A stretch of DNA of 64,000 nucleotides from Antitrichia curtipendula (taxonomy: Eukaryota > Streptophyta > Bryopsida > Hypnales > Leucodontaceae), in the NCBI GenBank assembly GCA_951230915.1, contig OX579637.1, positions 13,144,001 to 13,208,000 of the forward strand, read 5' to 3'. Made by a program: the position numbers and the translations under genes. The notes under the pieces were generated by a model. The model saw nothing but the letters and a program-made list of their open reading frames with translations, was not told the DNA's origin and ran no database searches. Below, piece by piece: positions 1 to 13,127 of the stretch; the stretch's first letter is position 1, and the number at the start of each line of letters is the position of its first letter.

Positions 1-396
1 CTTCGTGGGATTGATGAAGTTGCTTGCTAGATCTCCAGGGGGAGGCGTTGGTTGCATGTGACTAAACCTCTCCAAATCAGTTTGGGCTGGGTTCAGCATA
101 AATGCTGTGACAACAGTTCTGGCTTCAGTCTGGCCAGGCGGAAGAGGGGGAAACAAGTTCACCACCAATTGTCTTCCGGAAGACTCGTCTGGAACTGTGG
201 TCTGTGTCGTAGATTCTTTAGGTGTCCCACTAGCATCCGGTATGGAAACCAAATTTGTCTTGACTTTCGTACTCCTCCTCCTACACGATGACGTTCCAAT
301 GTTCGGTATGTCTTGAAATTCTCTTCTTGGCAGGTCCGCGAGCATGGCCTGGTCTAGTGGAAGGGGGTCAAGGCTCCCTATTAATTGCTGCCTCTC

Positions 397-1644
397 TTAG
401 AGCGCTCCTTCAATCCGGGCCTCGAAGTCAACCAAGATGTTTACCACCTTCGTTCCAGAAATGTGGCCTTGCATCACCATCTGGAAATTCCACAGTGTGG
501 ATCTTTCGATTATGGTGGCGGGAAGATCCACCTGTTCCTTCAATTTACGGAATAGGCCTAGTGCCTTCGTAGCTTTCCGATTTGTAGTGTGCATCTCCCC
601 TTCCATCTTTCAGATCAGGCCTGTAGTCGATGGTGTCGAGAATTTCTGCTTCCTCCTTCACTCCCAACCTGCCGCATACGTCCCAGATGAGATTCGTCAT
701 CCGGTCATTCGTCCCCTTGGTGGCCCTCAACCAATTGATGGTGGTCTCAACCGGATCCGTTTCTGGAATCGGACTCCGAGGTAGGCCGGATCCTCCTGCT
801 TCTTGCTTCCCCCGTGTGCCCTGGTCGGTAGATTTCTGGCAGTTGGTTTTGGCCTTATCTGGAGTAGCGTGGACTGATTCGGGAATGTCTTCCTCCTTTG
901 ACTCTGTGTGATCCGGTTCATCCTCTAGACCAGCTCGTACTTGAAGAGGTTCTGCCTTCAGTTTTCGGTACATAAGTTGTTCCGGCTCGCTAAGGGTTTC
1001 TTACCGATGGTACAAGTGGAAATGGTAGGGACTTATAGGGCTTGACTTCCTATCCGAAATTCTCCCGGCTCACTTATCCACTATGGAATGGATAATTCCA
1101 CCTCAGTTTACGGGTCTTGAAGCCAGATTTATCCTACCCCTAAAGCTCCAAAAGTAGTATTTGCCACTGTTACTGTAACCCGGGTGGACTTTTCCGGATA
1201 CCAGATGGGGATCAAGAACTCTAATAGTTGCTAATCTCGAGGGATGATGCAGTCGCTCGCGGCGTATCCCTCCTTCGGGTCTGCCAAGTTCCGAAATCTA
1301 TCCGTAGAATATTTCTCCATCCGTCTAGCCAATTTGGACCCTCTATCTACTGCAAAGTAAGACCTGGCCTAGAGTTCCGGAGACCATGCTCTCGGACGAC
1401 CCCTCACTGTCCACTGATATTGATTGGGAACTTCGTAAAGGAGTTCCTCAATCATCCTCTCACTCCGGATGTTCCACGGCCTGCGCAGAATTCCGAGATA
1501 GCCCATGGCTATCGAGTCTTCCTCTAACTCCTGACGACATTCCGGATGGTACAGAATCACTAGACTGACACTCCGAGTTGTCACCGCCGGTTTCCGAATC
1601 TGCATTGTTTCCGTTATGCTAAAACACTCGGATGCATACTGCAC
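397..1644 (-). pseudogene. decayed coding remains, possibly retroelement gag
   Basis: Reading leftward, coding-like sequence runs from 1,644 to about 1,050 in one frame broken by several stops, then from 973 to 545 as an open stretch of about 140 codons, then from 606 to 397 in another frame. The 545-973 part is hydrophilic and charged (run KAKTNCQKSTDQGTRGKQ). It is followed by a helix-prone part with a Trp-Asp-Val-Cys-Gly-Arg run. I recognise no catalytic motif and no CCHC knuckle. The window edge is plant-repeat-like, and the 1,369-1,644 part (NQYQWTVRGRPRAW) has the feel of a gag N-terminal domain, but that is an impression only. It may equally be an exon remnant of an unknown element. 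No start codon can be defended. Confidence 0.3.
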
Positions 1645-1650
1645 CGGCCT

Positions 1651-2040
1651 CCCTTTCTCTTTCTATCACGATCCTATCTTACCATTCTTTCACTCACTAA
1701 GCGTACTTGTGAAGAGCCGCAGAGAAAAGAGAAGGAATGAGGTTGGCGGTGGGGTTTAAATAGTAACTAAAAACCCTAAGTTCCCGACCCATCAAAGTTC
1801 CCGTAAGTTCCCTAGCCGAAACCCCCTACAATTCGGATCTTTCTGACTTTCTGGCTACTAGTTTCAGAACACTGTGTTACCCTAATTACAATTTTAATCT
1901 TCCTAGGGAAGAATTATTTTCTAATTCTAGTTTTTAGTGTCTAATTTCCTATGCCTATACAAAAATTTCAAAAACTTCTTGCTATTTATCTTTATATTAT
2001 GCATTATTTAGAGTTTTCAGATGTTACGTATCGCCACAAT
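1651..2040. other. AT-rich spacer, nothing recognised
   Basis: Between the decayed coding remains on the left and the first methyltransferase-like fragment on the right I see only AT-rich sequence, with no open frame or repeat I can support. Confidence 0.5.
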
Positions 2041-2099
2041 GACATTTTTCCAAATTCACAATCAACAGAGATTTGGTGATGAATGGCAAAAAGGCATGG

Positions 2100-2837
2100 C
2101 GAGGTCCTCGGCAAAAGGACGCAGGTTTTTTTCAACTCCTCATTGAAGCAACAACTGATAAAGGAGACATTGTTTTGGACTACACAACATCCACAGGTCA
2201 ATTTTGAATTCAAATTCTACGTATTCAGATTTCAATTTATTAATTGAACAATTGAATGAATTAGTTTGAATTAGATATTTCAGGTGCATCCATTATTGCT
2301 TGTTGTGGCACAAGGCGCCACATTGTGCCCTTGGAGGTGGAGGACGTTTTCAATGCCCTCCTTAAACCCATGCGGAAGGAAGCACTGACTGTGGTAACAT
2401 CTCAACTAGCAATGGTAGTTGAAACAACACAAGATCTTGACGCTATGATTGTGGTACCTTGGAAGTTTGCTTGAAAGTCAAAATTCAGTAAGTAAGTTTT
2501 GAATTTCTTAGATTTTGGGGGTGCATGAAAATTTATGTATTGTATGAGTCTAATATTCCTCGTATTTTTTTGCATTTGTTGTAGACTGATGTTGGAAGCC
2601 GAAACCTTGAAGAGACAAAGTCTTCTACTTAGTCCGAAGATGCCTTTTCATCTTCTAGTGTATGCCGAGCAAATGGCATCAACATACGTGGATTTTGGTT
2701 CTTCTAAACCAAAATCCCATAGAGATACATACGCTCTTAATGTCTTACAGTTCATAGATGGATTAGCATCGGAAGGTAGAGAAACTTCTAATTCATCTAC
2801 TATCGAAGATTCTGCAATCGAGTTCACTACCACTTAG
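2100..2837 (+). pseudogene. methyltransferase-like gene 3' fragment (copy A)
   Basis: Three exon-like pieces match the last exons of the 57.7-62.0 kb gene. The first (about 2,100-2,196, donor ACAG/GTCAAT) encodes FQLLIEATTDKGDIVLDYTT, the usual lead-in to the S-adenosylmethionine-binding motif I of N4/N6 amino-methyltransferases. The second (2,284-2,487) continues with GASIIAC...RRHIVPLEVE, the helix and second strand of that fold. The third (2,585-2,837) encodes a C-terminal tail with LLLSPKMPFHLLVYAEQMA and ends at a TAG. The intron falls at the same Ser-Thr-Gly place as in the paralogs, so these are gene duplicates, not processed copies. Upstream exons, including the ParB-like part, are not visible. 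Motif I reads D-Y-T-T-S-T-G where active enzymes usually have D-P-F-x-G-S-G. It is almost certainly non-functional. Confidence 0.7.
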
Positions 2838-2849
2838 AATCATGAGATT

Positions 2850-3660
2850 GATGTATCTCATGATTCATATTTTTATGTGTTCATTTTCATTATGAGTGGA
2901 TTTGTGTGTTTTATGACTACATCTTTGACTTTTGTTTTTTTCAAAGTTCTATTTTCATTTGCATGAAATCTTTGGAATATAGAATACATTTGATTATTGA
3001 AATAAGAATTTGAAAATTATATCTACAAATGCACAAAATCTGAGAAAATGGACAACACCTTTTCTAAACTACCCTAAATCCTAAATCCACGATTATAGGT
3101 CCTTGAGCTTTTTTTTCCAAATTTTTTTTTCAGGCTCATAGGTTCATGGGCTCACGCTCATAGGTTCACTTGCTAGCAATCTTGAAGTAAAACACATCAA
3201 GGAAGCACATCAGGAAAGCACATTAAAGAAGCATCAACATTTAAAACATGCTTTTGGGGGTAGCACAATTTATCTCCCAAACCACCGTCGGACTCGACTA
3301 AGGATTTGGAGGTAGCTTGTAGTACCTCCAAAACCTATAAGAATGAACACAAAACCAAAATTGAAAGTTAGGAAGCTCACCCATTTTTTTTGGGATTTGG
3401 AGGGAAATGCATGCCCATGCATGAGCTACCTCCAAAATCAATCATTTTCAATTCTTTATGCAACAGCTTTTATAAATGTAATCAAACAAACTAAAGCAAA
3501 TTTCTCTCTAGTTTAGCCAATTTCAATTGTAGAATAGATTTGTAATGCTAACATAAAGTTTTCAGCATGTGCAAATAAAAGTAACAAAAGGTCACATTGG
3601 TCGTGCTTTTTCATTGGTGGTACCAAGTGCAATTGAGGAGGTTGTAGATGTGGCGAGTTA
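2850..3660. other. spacer with one loose inverted repeat
   Basis: No gene is seen. A 16-nt inverted pair, GGATTTGGAGGTAGCT at 3,302 and AGCTACCTCCAAAATC at 3,424, encloses about 105 bases that include the palindrome ATGCATGCCCATGCAT. It could be a worn miniature element, but no target duplication was found. Confidence 0.4.
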
Positions 3661-3670
3661 GTCTATACCC

Positions 3671-6600
3671 ATGACTCTTAGATTTACAAATGTTGAGACG
3701 AGCAATGAGTCATTGCCGCACAAAGATAGAGACTTTGTACGCCTCAAAGACATTTTAGATGCTTGCGGTCTTGTTTGGGATTATGTGGAACAGCTACATC
3801 TGAGTCGGTTGAGTGACCCAAAGATATACAAATATAAGCAACCAGTTTTCTTACTACAGAGTTTTAGCTCGAGTACAATTCTCAGATGCATTCTTCAATC
3901 TTAGTCTCTAGTCTTTAGTTTGAGAAATTTTGTGATTGTGCTTGTAGTGCTAGTACAGGTAGGCACAAAGTGTTTTTTATTCACTTGAGCCCAAATTCAG
4001 ATTATAGTGTTGATGTTGATTCCATTTGAATGGAATTGCTATCTTATTAGAGTTACTAAATTCCTACTTGTTGATTAGACTATTAGAGTTATAGCTTGGA
4101 CTGGTTTTTATTATACAAATTCTTTAATCCATATAATCTGGCATATGTTATCCTTGGGATTAAAGCTGTGGAGTATTTCAAGAATGTGGTGAACAAAGAC
4201 AACCTCCAGATCAACATGGCAGCCTCATTTAAGCCGCAGGAGCTTGTAGAGTACATTGAAGGATGGAGGATGAGAATTTGGAATCAAGGGTTTGGTTTTA
4301 TTTTGAAGGAAGCCAATGCTTTCATGAAGTCCAAATCCTTCTTGAGTTATGACGGATCAAATAAGGTCATTTGAAGAGTTCTTTTCTAGTATGAATGTGA
4401 AGCTTAGCATTTGCTACTTGCTTCATTCATTGAAATGCCTAGCATATGTGATTTGTAGATCATGACTGGTTTGGCTAATTTAGAGAATAAATTAATTGAA
4501 ATCCATGATAAATCCAGAAATGGAGGCACTGTGAGCACCCTTCCAAACCTTAGCCAGGTTTGCTTGATGTTTTGGAGTATTCTATAGTACTGCCACTTTT
4601 ATTTGGTTAAAAATTCCATGCATATTTTACATGTTTCTAAGATTTTATGATGGTTTTGGATAGTGATGCTTTCAATTTTTTGGAGGTCCATCCAATGGTT
4701 GTTTAATTTCAAAACACTATCTTGTCATTTATATCAATGTTGAATTGTAATTGCCTTTTTATTGTTTTTGCAAACTTGACACTTGTAACTCCTTTCTTTT
4801 TTGGCAGTTATTTGAAGCATGAGCTTCTAACAAAGAATATTGTTGCTTGAGAGAATTGTCTTCTATTTTTGTCCACATGGCTGAATTGGAGTTTGACAAA
4901 GTGCATGTACATACCAAGTCAACTTCACACATTCACGACAATAAATCGCATTGGAGAGGATGGTACTTGGATTGTCTCGTGAGATTCACTCATTTGTTAG
5001 AGACAGAGCTTTGGAAGTCATTATATGGCCTAGTGTTAATGACTTGGAGGTAACAAAATTTGTTGATCGAACTATTATGTAAAAGAAGAGGACAATTGCA
5101 AGGACGACGATTGTTGACAAGAAAAAGGAAGGCAAGAAACACACGATTTGGGTGAACAAGGAAAATAAAGAAGCGGAGTGCTTGGCAAAGTTGGCGGAGA
5201 AGGTGAAAGAGGTGGAGAAGGAGGGGAAGAGGAAGGGCAAAGGCAAGAAGAAACTTGATGGCCATGGCCTGGTTCCAACATCTTCTATGGTGAACCAAGC
5301 CTTTCATATGCAAGCCGAACTTCATAGTTGAGTGAAGAGGAAGGCGTTACTTTCCAAGCTAACAAAAGACATGATCCTTGGGGGCCCTTCAAGCCGAGAG
5401 TGGACCTCATGTTTTTTTCCCAATAAGAAAATTTGCTTGTCCCGAGGTTGCTTTTTCTAGCAATTGCAATGCTTGCGTAGAACACTTATAAGGAATACAA
5501 GGCAATTCAAACGGCCTTTCTTTTTGCAAATACGCATTTATAGGACCATGGTTGCATAGTAGTGATTCACTTATGGTGCACCGACTTGAAGGGCGTCATT
5601 GCTGGAATGTGTGAGACATACCCCATGGTAAAAATGATAGAGTGGTTGAAAATTAACCGTCTGTACTTTACCTCAGGCTTTGATGTTACCACCATGGTAT
5701 GGTTTCTTGAGTTTTTTCTTATTAAAGTGGTCTTTGGCACTGCATATTTTTTTATTAATTTTTAATGTAAATTTTGTTGCAATGCTTGCAGACTTTGAAG
5801 TTTGGAATCACCCTCTTGGTGAAGGACCTCAAGTAGAAAGGAAAATCAAAATTCTTTTTCAAGCTAACAACGTCCATGAAGAAGGCAAAGTGGAAAGGAC
5901 AACACTGTTGCTAAACTACACCACTGAGGAGACTATATTGATGAACAAGGCAATACCCTAGTAGGGGGCTTGCAAAAAAGACCTTTGGTTTTTCTAGTTC
6001 CTCACAAAAGAGACAACCATTGAAGGAGATTTGGTTTTGGACTGCATAGCATCTACATATCCATTTTAAATTCACTTATTGTTTATTGAAATGAATGAAT
6101 CATAAAGTGAATCATTGAACTAATGAATTGGATGTTGTTTATTTTAGGTGCATTGATTATGACATGTCACGATACAGGACGCCACATTGTAGCTTTGGAG
6201 GAGGACAAAGAGATTTTCAATACCCTCCTTCTACCCATGAGGAAGACCACTTTGGCCAAAATAATGGTTGAAGTCACTGAACTACCACCGCCAATGCTAA
6301 CCTCACAAGATTCGGACGCTATGACCGTGGTGCTTTGGAGGTTTGCTTGGAGGAATATTATATATCTAGTAATACAAAGTTTCCAGATTTATGAATTCTT
6401 TCTGTGCATAGTACTTCATAGGTTTCATCAATTTAACATTGCATTATTTGTATGTACAGGCGTCAAGGACTAATGTCAACCGATGCATTGATGATGAAAC
6501 GAAGACTTCTCTTTAGTCCAGAGAAGTCTTTTGATCTTCCAATGTATGTCAAGCAGATTGCATTGACGTTTGCAAAGTTTAGATGCTCTAAACCAACATT

Positions 6601-6718
6601 CCGTAAATATACATACGCTTTGAATGTTTTAGATTTTATAAAAGATTTAGCATATAAGAATAGAGAGACTTCAAATTCATCTACCAATGAGGATTCTGCG
6701 ATCAAGTCCACTACTTAG
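3671..6718 (+). pseudogene. methyltransferase-like gene (copy B), decayed
   Basis: This copy keeps more of the family than copy A, in the same order as the 57.7-62.0 kb gene. Residues from 4,160 to 4,350 (AVEYFKNVVNKDNLQINMAA then a Trp-rich run) match exon 5 of that gene. A Lys/Glu-rich stretch at about 5,100-5,330 matches its charged region. TDLKG...INRLYFTSG at 5,565-5,690 matches its exon 7. GDLVLDCIAST at 6,025-6,058, then GALIMTCHDTGRHIVALEED from 6,148, is methyltransferase motif I and the following helix. The C-terminal exon from 6,460 (RRLLFSPEKSFDLPMY) ends at TAG 6,716. Stops and frame changes separate nearly all pieces. The opening part at 3,671-3,904 is open but has no clear counterpart. 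The ParB-like part is missing. Copies A and B lie head to tail, so tandem duplication is likely. Confidence 0.7.
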
Positions 6719-6729
6719 ACTCATAAAAT

Positions 6730-7645
6730 TGATACATTTCATGAGTCAAACAATTATGTATTGATTTTAATTATGATTAGATTTGTGTGTTTTATGGCTA
6801 CATCTTGGACGTGCTTTATTTGCATTCACAATTTTGCATTGCGTGATTTCTATCACAATCCAGGACAATTGGTTGTTGCAAAAATGATTCTTACTTTTCT
6901 TTCATATGTTTTTTAAATGACTTAATTTTTGGAAAAATAAACTATTATTTTTGATAAATCATGAACTAACGGAATTTCTAATAGATAGGAGTGGAAATTC
7001 TATAACAAAGGTATGAACTTTAGGATTTGCAATTATGCAAAAATGATGTGGAAATTCTAGAGAAAATTAGGAATTTTAAATAAAAAAAATATTAAGTAAC
7101 AAATGGAAATTCAATTCAATAAGCAAATGCTTAGATGTAGAAAAATTGAAAATAAAATATTATATAAAGAAAGTTGTAGAAAAATTGAATTAGAAATTAA
7201 AAATGCAAATATAAAAATTACAAAAAATCTAAAAAACAAATTAGTAGAGTTAGACCATATTAGAACATTAATATTGTGGAAGGCACTCTAAAATAGCAAA
7301 GAAACCAAGTAAACTAGTAGGATTTGCAGTAAAGTAGTGCATTTTACAATAAATTAGTGTGGTCTCCACAATCTAGTGCAATCTTCAATAGATTAGTGTG
7401 GGGATGAGATTTTAATGGATGAATCTCAAAATTATTGGCTCTTAGGGTGGAGACTAGGATTAGAAGCTCTCTTGTTTTTTTGTTTTTTTTCTTGGTGTGT
7501 GTTATTGGAAGATGCTTGTGAAAAATGATTGAGAAGAATGGAAGAACAAAAAAGTGTGAATAAAAGATCTAGGGGAGAATGAGTAGGAAAATCTGCCAAG
7601 TAGGTTTGGCACACTTCCCTCCATAGCTTGGGAAGAAGTTGGTTG
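6730..7645. other. AT-rich spacer, nothing recognised
   Basis: Low-complexity AT-rich sequence follows copy B. Short open stretches such as 7,103-7,291 are lysine- and asparagine-rich, as AT-rich non-coding DNA produces by chance, and I do not support them as genes. Confidence 0.5.
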
Positions 7646-7649
7646 AAGG

Positions 7650-8222
7650 TAGAGGTAGTAAATAAATCTTAGACTAAAGCTGCAACTTTGGAGGCCAAGA
7701 TTGGGAAGAATATAATGAACCTAAAGATGAAACTTAGTGATCCAATGTGCATTTGAGTGGGCTTAATAAAAAGCTTAGTCTTGCCTTGTTTGGAGCAAGC
7801 ATAAAGATTTGACGGACGTTTTAGTGCAAGGGATCTGTTGCCAACTTTGAGCGAGATGGACAACTTTGACAAATGAGATCAAGAAGAGACAGTAGTATAA
7901 AACAATTTGAATTTATAAGAGGTGATCCATCGGCAAGTAAGCTTTCTAAGAAGCTAAGTCTTTCCCAAATCAGAGCAATGATGAAGAGTGAGCGGCTATT
8001 TTAGTGCAAGGGGGTCTGCTGCCAACTTTGAGCAAGATGGTCAACTTTGACGGACGAGATCAAGAGGATAATAGTACCAAAAGATCTGAAATTTTTTGGG
8101 GTGATATATCAGCAAGTTAACTTTCTAAGATGATAAGGCCCACCCAAATTGGTGCAAAGATGAAGAGTGGGTAGCCGTTTTAGTGTGATGGGGTCTACTA
8201 CCCCTAGAATCAAGCAACGACT
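7650..8222. repeat. tandem repeat, unit about 180 bp, ~3 copies
   Basis: The phrase TTAGTGCAAGGG(G)TCTG recurs at about 7,821, 8,001 and 8,180. Around it, the blocks 'CAACTTTGAGC(A/G)AGATGG', 'AACTTTGACGGACGAGATC' and 'ATGAAGAGTG' repeat in the same order. The spacing is 180 and 179 bases, and a more diverged partial copy precedes the first. Copies differ at perhaps one base in five, so the array is old. The length is nucleosome-sized, as in plant satellites, but three copies do not make a satellite block. Confidence 0.75.
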
Positions 8223-8229
8223 TTGAGGT

Positions 8230-8840
8230 TTTGTAATCTTTGGGCATTTGATGAACATACTTCTTTTGGATTAAGTGTGTTTCTTATGAATTTTTCATGG
8301 CTGTTATAACATGTATAAGTGAATTAGTCAACAAGAAAATTCTAAGGTGAAGGATGACCCTTCAATTCATAAACTACCAAGGTGCATGAAATAAAATCCT
8401 TTGGTTGTAGGTGTAGTTTGCCTGTGAATGAGTATGGTGCAATGAATTGTATGTTGAAGCATTTGTAGGAAATTGTAACCCAAATCAAATTGTTTTGAAG
8501 GATTGATTTACTTTAATTGCAAAGGAAACCATGAAATTGGTACAATTGTAGTGTTTTCTTATGTTTCTTTAGGAGTCTTAGGGCAACATCTAAAAATAGT
8601 AAATTGAAATGTATTTGGAAAATCCATTGCTTCCCTCTGGACTCTTCTAAAGGTGTTTTTTGCCATGCCGATGAAAAACACTCATACCCTAATTTATGGA
8701 ATAAAGCCTCCTCATAGTGTGGCAGGACACAATGTCTCCAAATTGCACAATAGAAATGCTATCCAAAGCTCCATTATCTTTTTGTATAGTTTACATACTC
8801 ATGCCCATGTGTCCAAACCATCTATATCATTTAGCATGAT
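8230..8840. other. spacer, nothing recognised
   Basis: Between the tandem repeat and the retroelement I find no gene, repeat or terminal structure that I can support. Confidence 0.4.
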
Positions 8841-8841
8841 A

Positions 8842-11013
8842 TCAACATTCTACTTGATGGCCACTGGTATAACCGGATGGTGCCCAAACACTAGATAACA
8901 AAGTAAAATAGAAATAGAAACTCATGCTTACTAAACCATAGGTTTTCTGCAACCTATATTTCCAAAATTTCCTTTTGACAGTTTGCACCATGTGCTCTGC
9001 CAATCCATTCGCTTTGGGGTGATCTCTCAAAGTAGTGCGGTAATCAATCATTGCTTGTTCACACTAGACTTGAAACTGACCAAAGAACTTGAATTTTTGA
9101 TCAATCAACACCTCCTCTGTTAAAAACTCCAAGGTAAATCCAAATATAATCAAGAAATGAATAAATTTCCTCTTCATTGAACTTGTTAGGCAATGCCATC
9201 AAATTAATCTTCTTAAAAAATGCTCAATCAATACCAAAACTTATTTGTTGTGTCATGATGTCATTGGTAATATTCTTGCAAAGTTCAAACATCACTACTA
9301 GCCCAATTCCATGATGAGAAACATTTGTAATTGAGTCATCATGGCATTAAATGATGCCCACCATCTACCACATACCATGCACCTAGCTACCAATTATTGA
9401 ATTTGCATTTACATAGCTTGCCACCAATAATGAATTTGTATCAAGTTGTGAGTTCTCCACAATCCAAAGTGTATAAAGTCTTGAGGCGCATGCATGATCA
9501 TTTTCACCCTTTCATGAGGTGCAAATACCACTTTCTTGTTGCCATTTTGCTAGACTCGAAGCAAATGACTCACGCCCATACAAACCTCTTTGTTTATTGT
9601 AGAATTTGATCTCTCTCCTTGGCCGATACTGTAGTCGTCAATTTATCATACTTCAAGTATTTTATAACCTCAACATCATTAAAAATAACCATAGCATCCC
9701 TAGACTTTCTAACACCATTTGTATGCATTATGGCTAGGATGGCTTCCTCAATAGGATTTTTAGATATTGCTAGCAAGCTTCCTTAGAATTTACTTGGCTA
9801 AAACTTGGATTGTGACTTAAGCCATTAGCATCCACATTCACCAAATCGGTGTGATGTACAACTTTAAAGTTGCACTCCATTAGCATGAGAAACCATTGTA
9901 TATACTTCCTTGTGAGCTTGTCAAATTTTATTATCCACTTCAAGAATTGGTGATTTCTTACCAATAAATTTTCTTGCCATATAAATGACAACAAAAATGA
10001 CCAATAGCCCAAATTGCCACTTAGTCTTGTTCCTCATATGATTTATATTGTGACTTTAAATTGTTGTTGGAGAAATTGGCCTAAGTTATTATAAACTTCT
10101 TGTTGTTGTCATTCATTTCCAATGAGCTTTAGGTCAATTTGTGTGCAATTGATATGACCTATTAAAAAAATGAAATCCTCAATATTGGTGCCAACGGTAC
10201 ATGTTCTTTTAATTGCTTAAAGGCGGCCTTTTACTCATCTTTCTACATCCAAGATTAATTAAGCCTTGTAAACATAATCAATGGCTTTGCAATGGCGTTA
10301 AATATCTTCAAAAATTTATGATAGTAGTTATACAAATCCAAAAATGCCCACAATCTATTCACATCTTTTGACCTTGAAATAGATATCATCACCTCCATTT
10401 TTCTAGCTACCACTTCCAGTACACCCAAATATATTATATGGTCCAAATACTTCATCTAGTTATATTGAAACTTGCATTTGCTTGGATGAAATTTTAAACT
10501 ATAAAGTCTTGGTTTTGCAAAAACTTGCATCAAATGAGCTCTATATTGTTTTTGATTCATGCTATATACAATAATGTCATCAATGGTACATTTCACAATA
10601 TCCAAGCCAGGTAGAAAATTTGTGGTCTATCACTTTTTTAAACTCAATGGTTGCATTTTTCAAACCAAACGAAAGGAACCTCCATTATTAGAGTTAGTCC
10701 TTCCTATCCTCGTCAATATCCTAGAATAGCGTCTTTTCCTTATCACCTTCTCTAATATGAAGTTGATAACTTGATTGAAGATCCAAAATACTAAATACCT
10801 TGGCACAACCAATAGTATCAAATTCTCCTTTGGTGTTGGCATTGCATAACAATATGACTTTATTAATTTATTAATTCTATAATAGTTCCTATACATTTTT
10901 TTCTTGATCTTATTACCATAGCAATACTTTTTGAATGGCATAACTACTGTCAGTGCATACTCACTATCTGGTGGTGCTAACTGCACCAATCTAGCCTCCA
11001 TTAACTTTTTCAT
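8842..11013 (-). pseudogene. pol: degenerate Ty3/gypsy pol (RT, RNase H, integrase)
   Basis: Reading leftward, the fragments follow the Ty3/gypsy order. Positions 11,013-10,660 give an early reverse-transcriptase part (LMEARLVQLAPPDSEYALTV, then a basic YRINKL stretch in place of the usual DYR-LN). Positions 10,455-10,255 give the thumb region (MKYLDHIIYLGV, then LDLYNYYHKFLKIFNAIAKP). Positions 10,012-9,770 give the RNase H end (NHQFLKWIIKFDKLTRKYIQ, then NVDANGLSHNP, where the family has N-ADxLSR). Positions 9,051-8,842 give an integrase piece (DHPKANGLAEHMVQTVKRKF). Stops and shifts break it throughout and the catalytic YxDD box is not readable. No long terminal repeats were recognised. 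Family-level calls rest on these short motifs. The order and strand agreement make the call firm, but the element is long dead. Confidence 0.8.
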
Positions 11014-12864
11014 TCAAGCTTGAATCTTTTTGCACTCTACTTTACTCTACTTGTACAACTTGTAATAAATCAGTGCATTATCCGTCAAGTTTATATACAC
11101 CGTTTGTCCCTTCAATACTCTCAACTCTTTGAGACTAAAGACAAAATAATCAATATATTTTTTGAAGAATTATTTGTTCTCTTTCCCTTTTGCTTCAACC
11201 TCTAGGCCTACCAATGATTGCTAAGTTTCTTTAGTTACTACTTCCTTCCTATGTTCTTTTAGAGCACGTTTTTCCACTTTGGATTGTTTTTGCACACCAT
11301 TTGGAAAAGAATCGTCTTGCTTTATCCCAACCATACTATAAAACTCTCTAACTTGGCTCAAATGACACAATTATTTTGTCTAACTTCATATGCACTCCTG
11401 GAAAATAAAATCTCTATGTACTTTATTAATTCAATTTTTGATTTGGCTAGTTGCTCCTAACTAGGCAAACACATTAGTGGAGTTGTGAAAAATAGAATAT
11501 CATTTAATAAATTCCAATAGTGAGCTGTTGAAGCCTCTTTATCTCCAACCACCAAGTTTAGACTGCTAGACTTGATGGTTTTATAAATTCGTGCAACTCA
11601 TACAATCCTAAGTGAATTCATAGATTGAAAACTATGCATTTCTATTTGGCTACCACAAGTGAAACAATCCAATTGAGGCAATTTAAGTTTATGGCTTGGC
11701 CAACAAGATATTGCCTTTAAAACTCCATAATGCTTGACGCTGATGATTCTAGTTTTGAATCCTACAACCCATTTGTATTCATTAGCATTGATTCAATCAT
11801 CTCTTCAATATAGGAATTTCAAACTAAATCCAGTCTATTATCCTTAAATACATAGGACTGCATATAGGTATTCTTCCTTTTGATTAGTTTTTATAAGTAA
11901 CTAAATTGCAAGTCTATGTCCTAGTGAATATGATCTACAGTGACAAAGCCTATTTTCACTTCCTTTGAGATTTGTCTTGCAATGAAGTCTCTCCAAAGCT
12001 TATAGACACAATATAACAATGGCATAGTGAAATTGAAAACCCTAATAAAAGTGATGTAATATATGTGCGTATGTTCAATTACTTTGACCATAGATGGGTA
12101 TGCTAGTACAAGATATCAAAATTTGTCTGAAATTGGCAGTTGTGTTTGTGATTTGTTGTATTTAGGGAAAATCAGTCTTGCTTGAGTTCGTCTTACTATG
12201 GATAGTTAAAGGACACTCTAATGGATTCTAAATAGATTGTGCATCCCAACCAATATAAATATTCTAGCAAGCTCTTTGGTAGTTGAGATGCTGATTTTTG
12301 TCATCCACTAATGCTTGCCACTTGTCACAATTTCTAAGATATTCTATAATGAACTTTACAAGGAAGTTGTGTTTGATGAATTTCAAGAAATTATTGCCCT
12401 CAATATTTAATGCCACATTCTTAAAGTCGGCTTTACAAAGAATGCAAAACTAGTTGTTGATTGCATTTTGATTAGCTTGTTGACGATACTGAAATGAAAG
12501 CTTATGAAGAGGAAAGCAAAAAACCATCAGCTATCGATTAGTCCTTACATTATTGTGCAATCCACTTACGCAACTTCTAAGAGCAATAGACTTGTACATA
12601 GATATAATAAGATAACCTTGAAACTCCGTAAAAATATACCATGCATCCTTACATAAGTAATGATTAGCAAGATTAATGTATTTTTTGTATGGATGAGCAC
12701 CCGCATGTAGTTAATTTGAACATTATAAGCCAACTTCCTCCTTATTGACTTGTTTCAAACTTGGATACATAATACTTATATCTTCCCAAGAAAATCTGTA
12801 ACAATACCTTTCCTTTGAGCACCTTTGAGAACCAAACTTCCAAACATTCATTAGAAGCATAGAT
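11014..12864. other. upstream part of old retroelement or spacer, not resolved
   Basis: This stretch lies where gag and protease of the minus-strand Ty3/gypsy element should be. It has no open frame above about 60 codons and no motif I can name, so if it is retroelement sequence it has decayed past recognition by eye. Confidence 0.35.
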
Positions 12865-13127
12865 GCCATATTTAACTACTTCTGGACTTTTGAAAGTCCA
12901 GAATTCATACTAGTCATCAGAAGATCTCTCGATTGAGCATCAGGGGATCTATCTAAATCAATGGGAGATCTAAATTTTCATCGGGGGATCAATCCAAACC
13001 ATTGGGAGATCTATACATGCATCGGGGGATCTCCCGATGTATACAAACATCGAGAGATCCCCCGATCTTTGTATAGATTGTGCTTAGTCTAGAATTCATT
13101 GAATAGTCCAGAAGTAGTTAAATATGC
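12865..13127. mobile_element. 263-bp inverted-repeat element carrying GATC palindromes
   Basis: The left end GCCATATTTAACTACTTCTG (12,865) is repeated inverted at 13,105-13,127, with the next bases also matching, and each arm is followed inward by an AATTC-type box. A 9+2+9 hairpin (CTGGACTTT/AAAGTCCAG) sits inside the left arm. Between the arms are six copies or half-copies of a GATC-centred palindrome. The best is CATCGGGGGATCTCCCGATG at 13,020-13,039. The same left end opens at 47,235 beside the second DUF7869-type gene, so this looks like a deletion derivative (MITE) of that larger element. The exact element boundary and target duplication are not clear. Confidence 0.75.
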
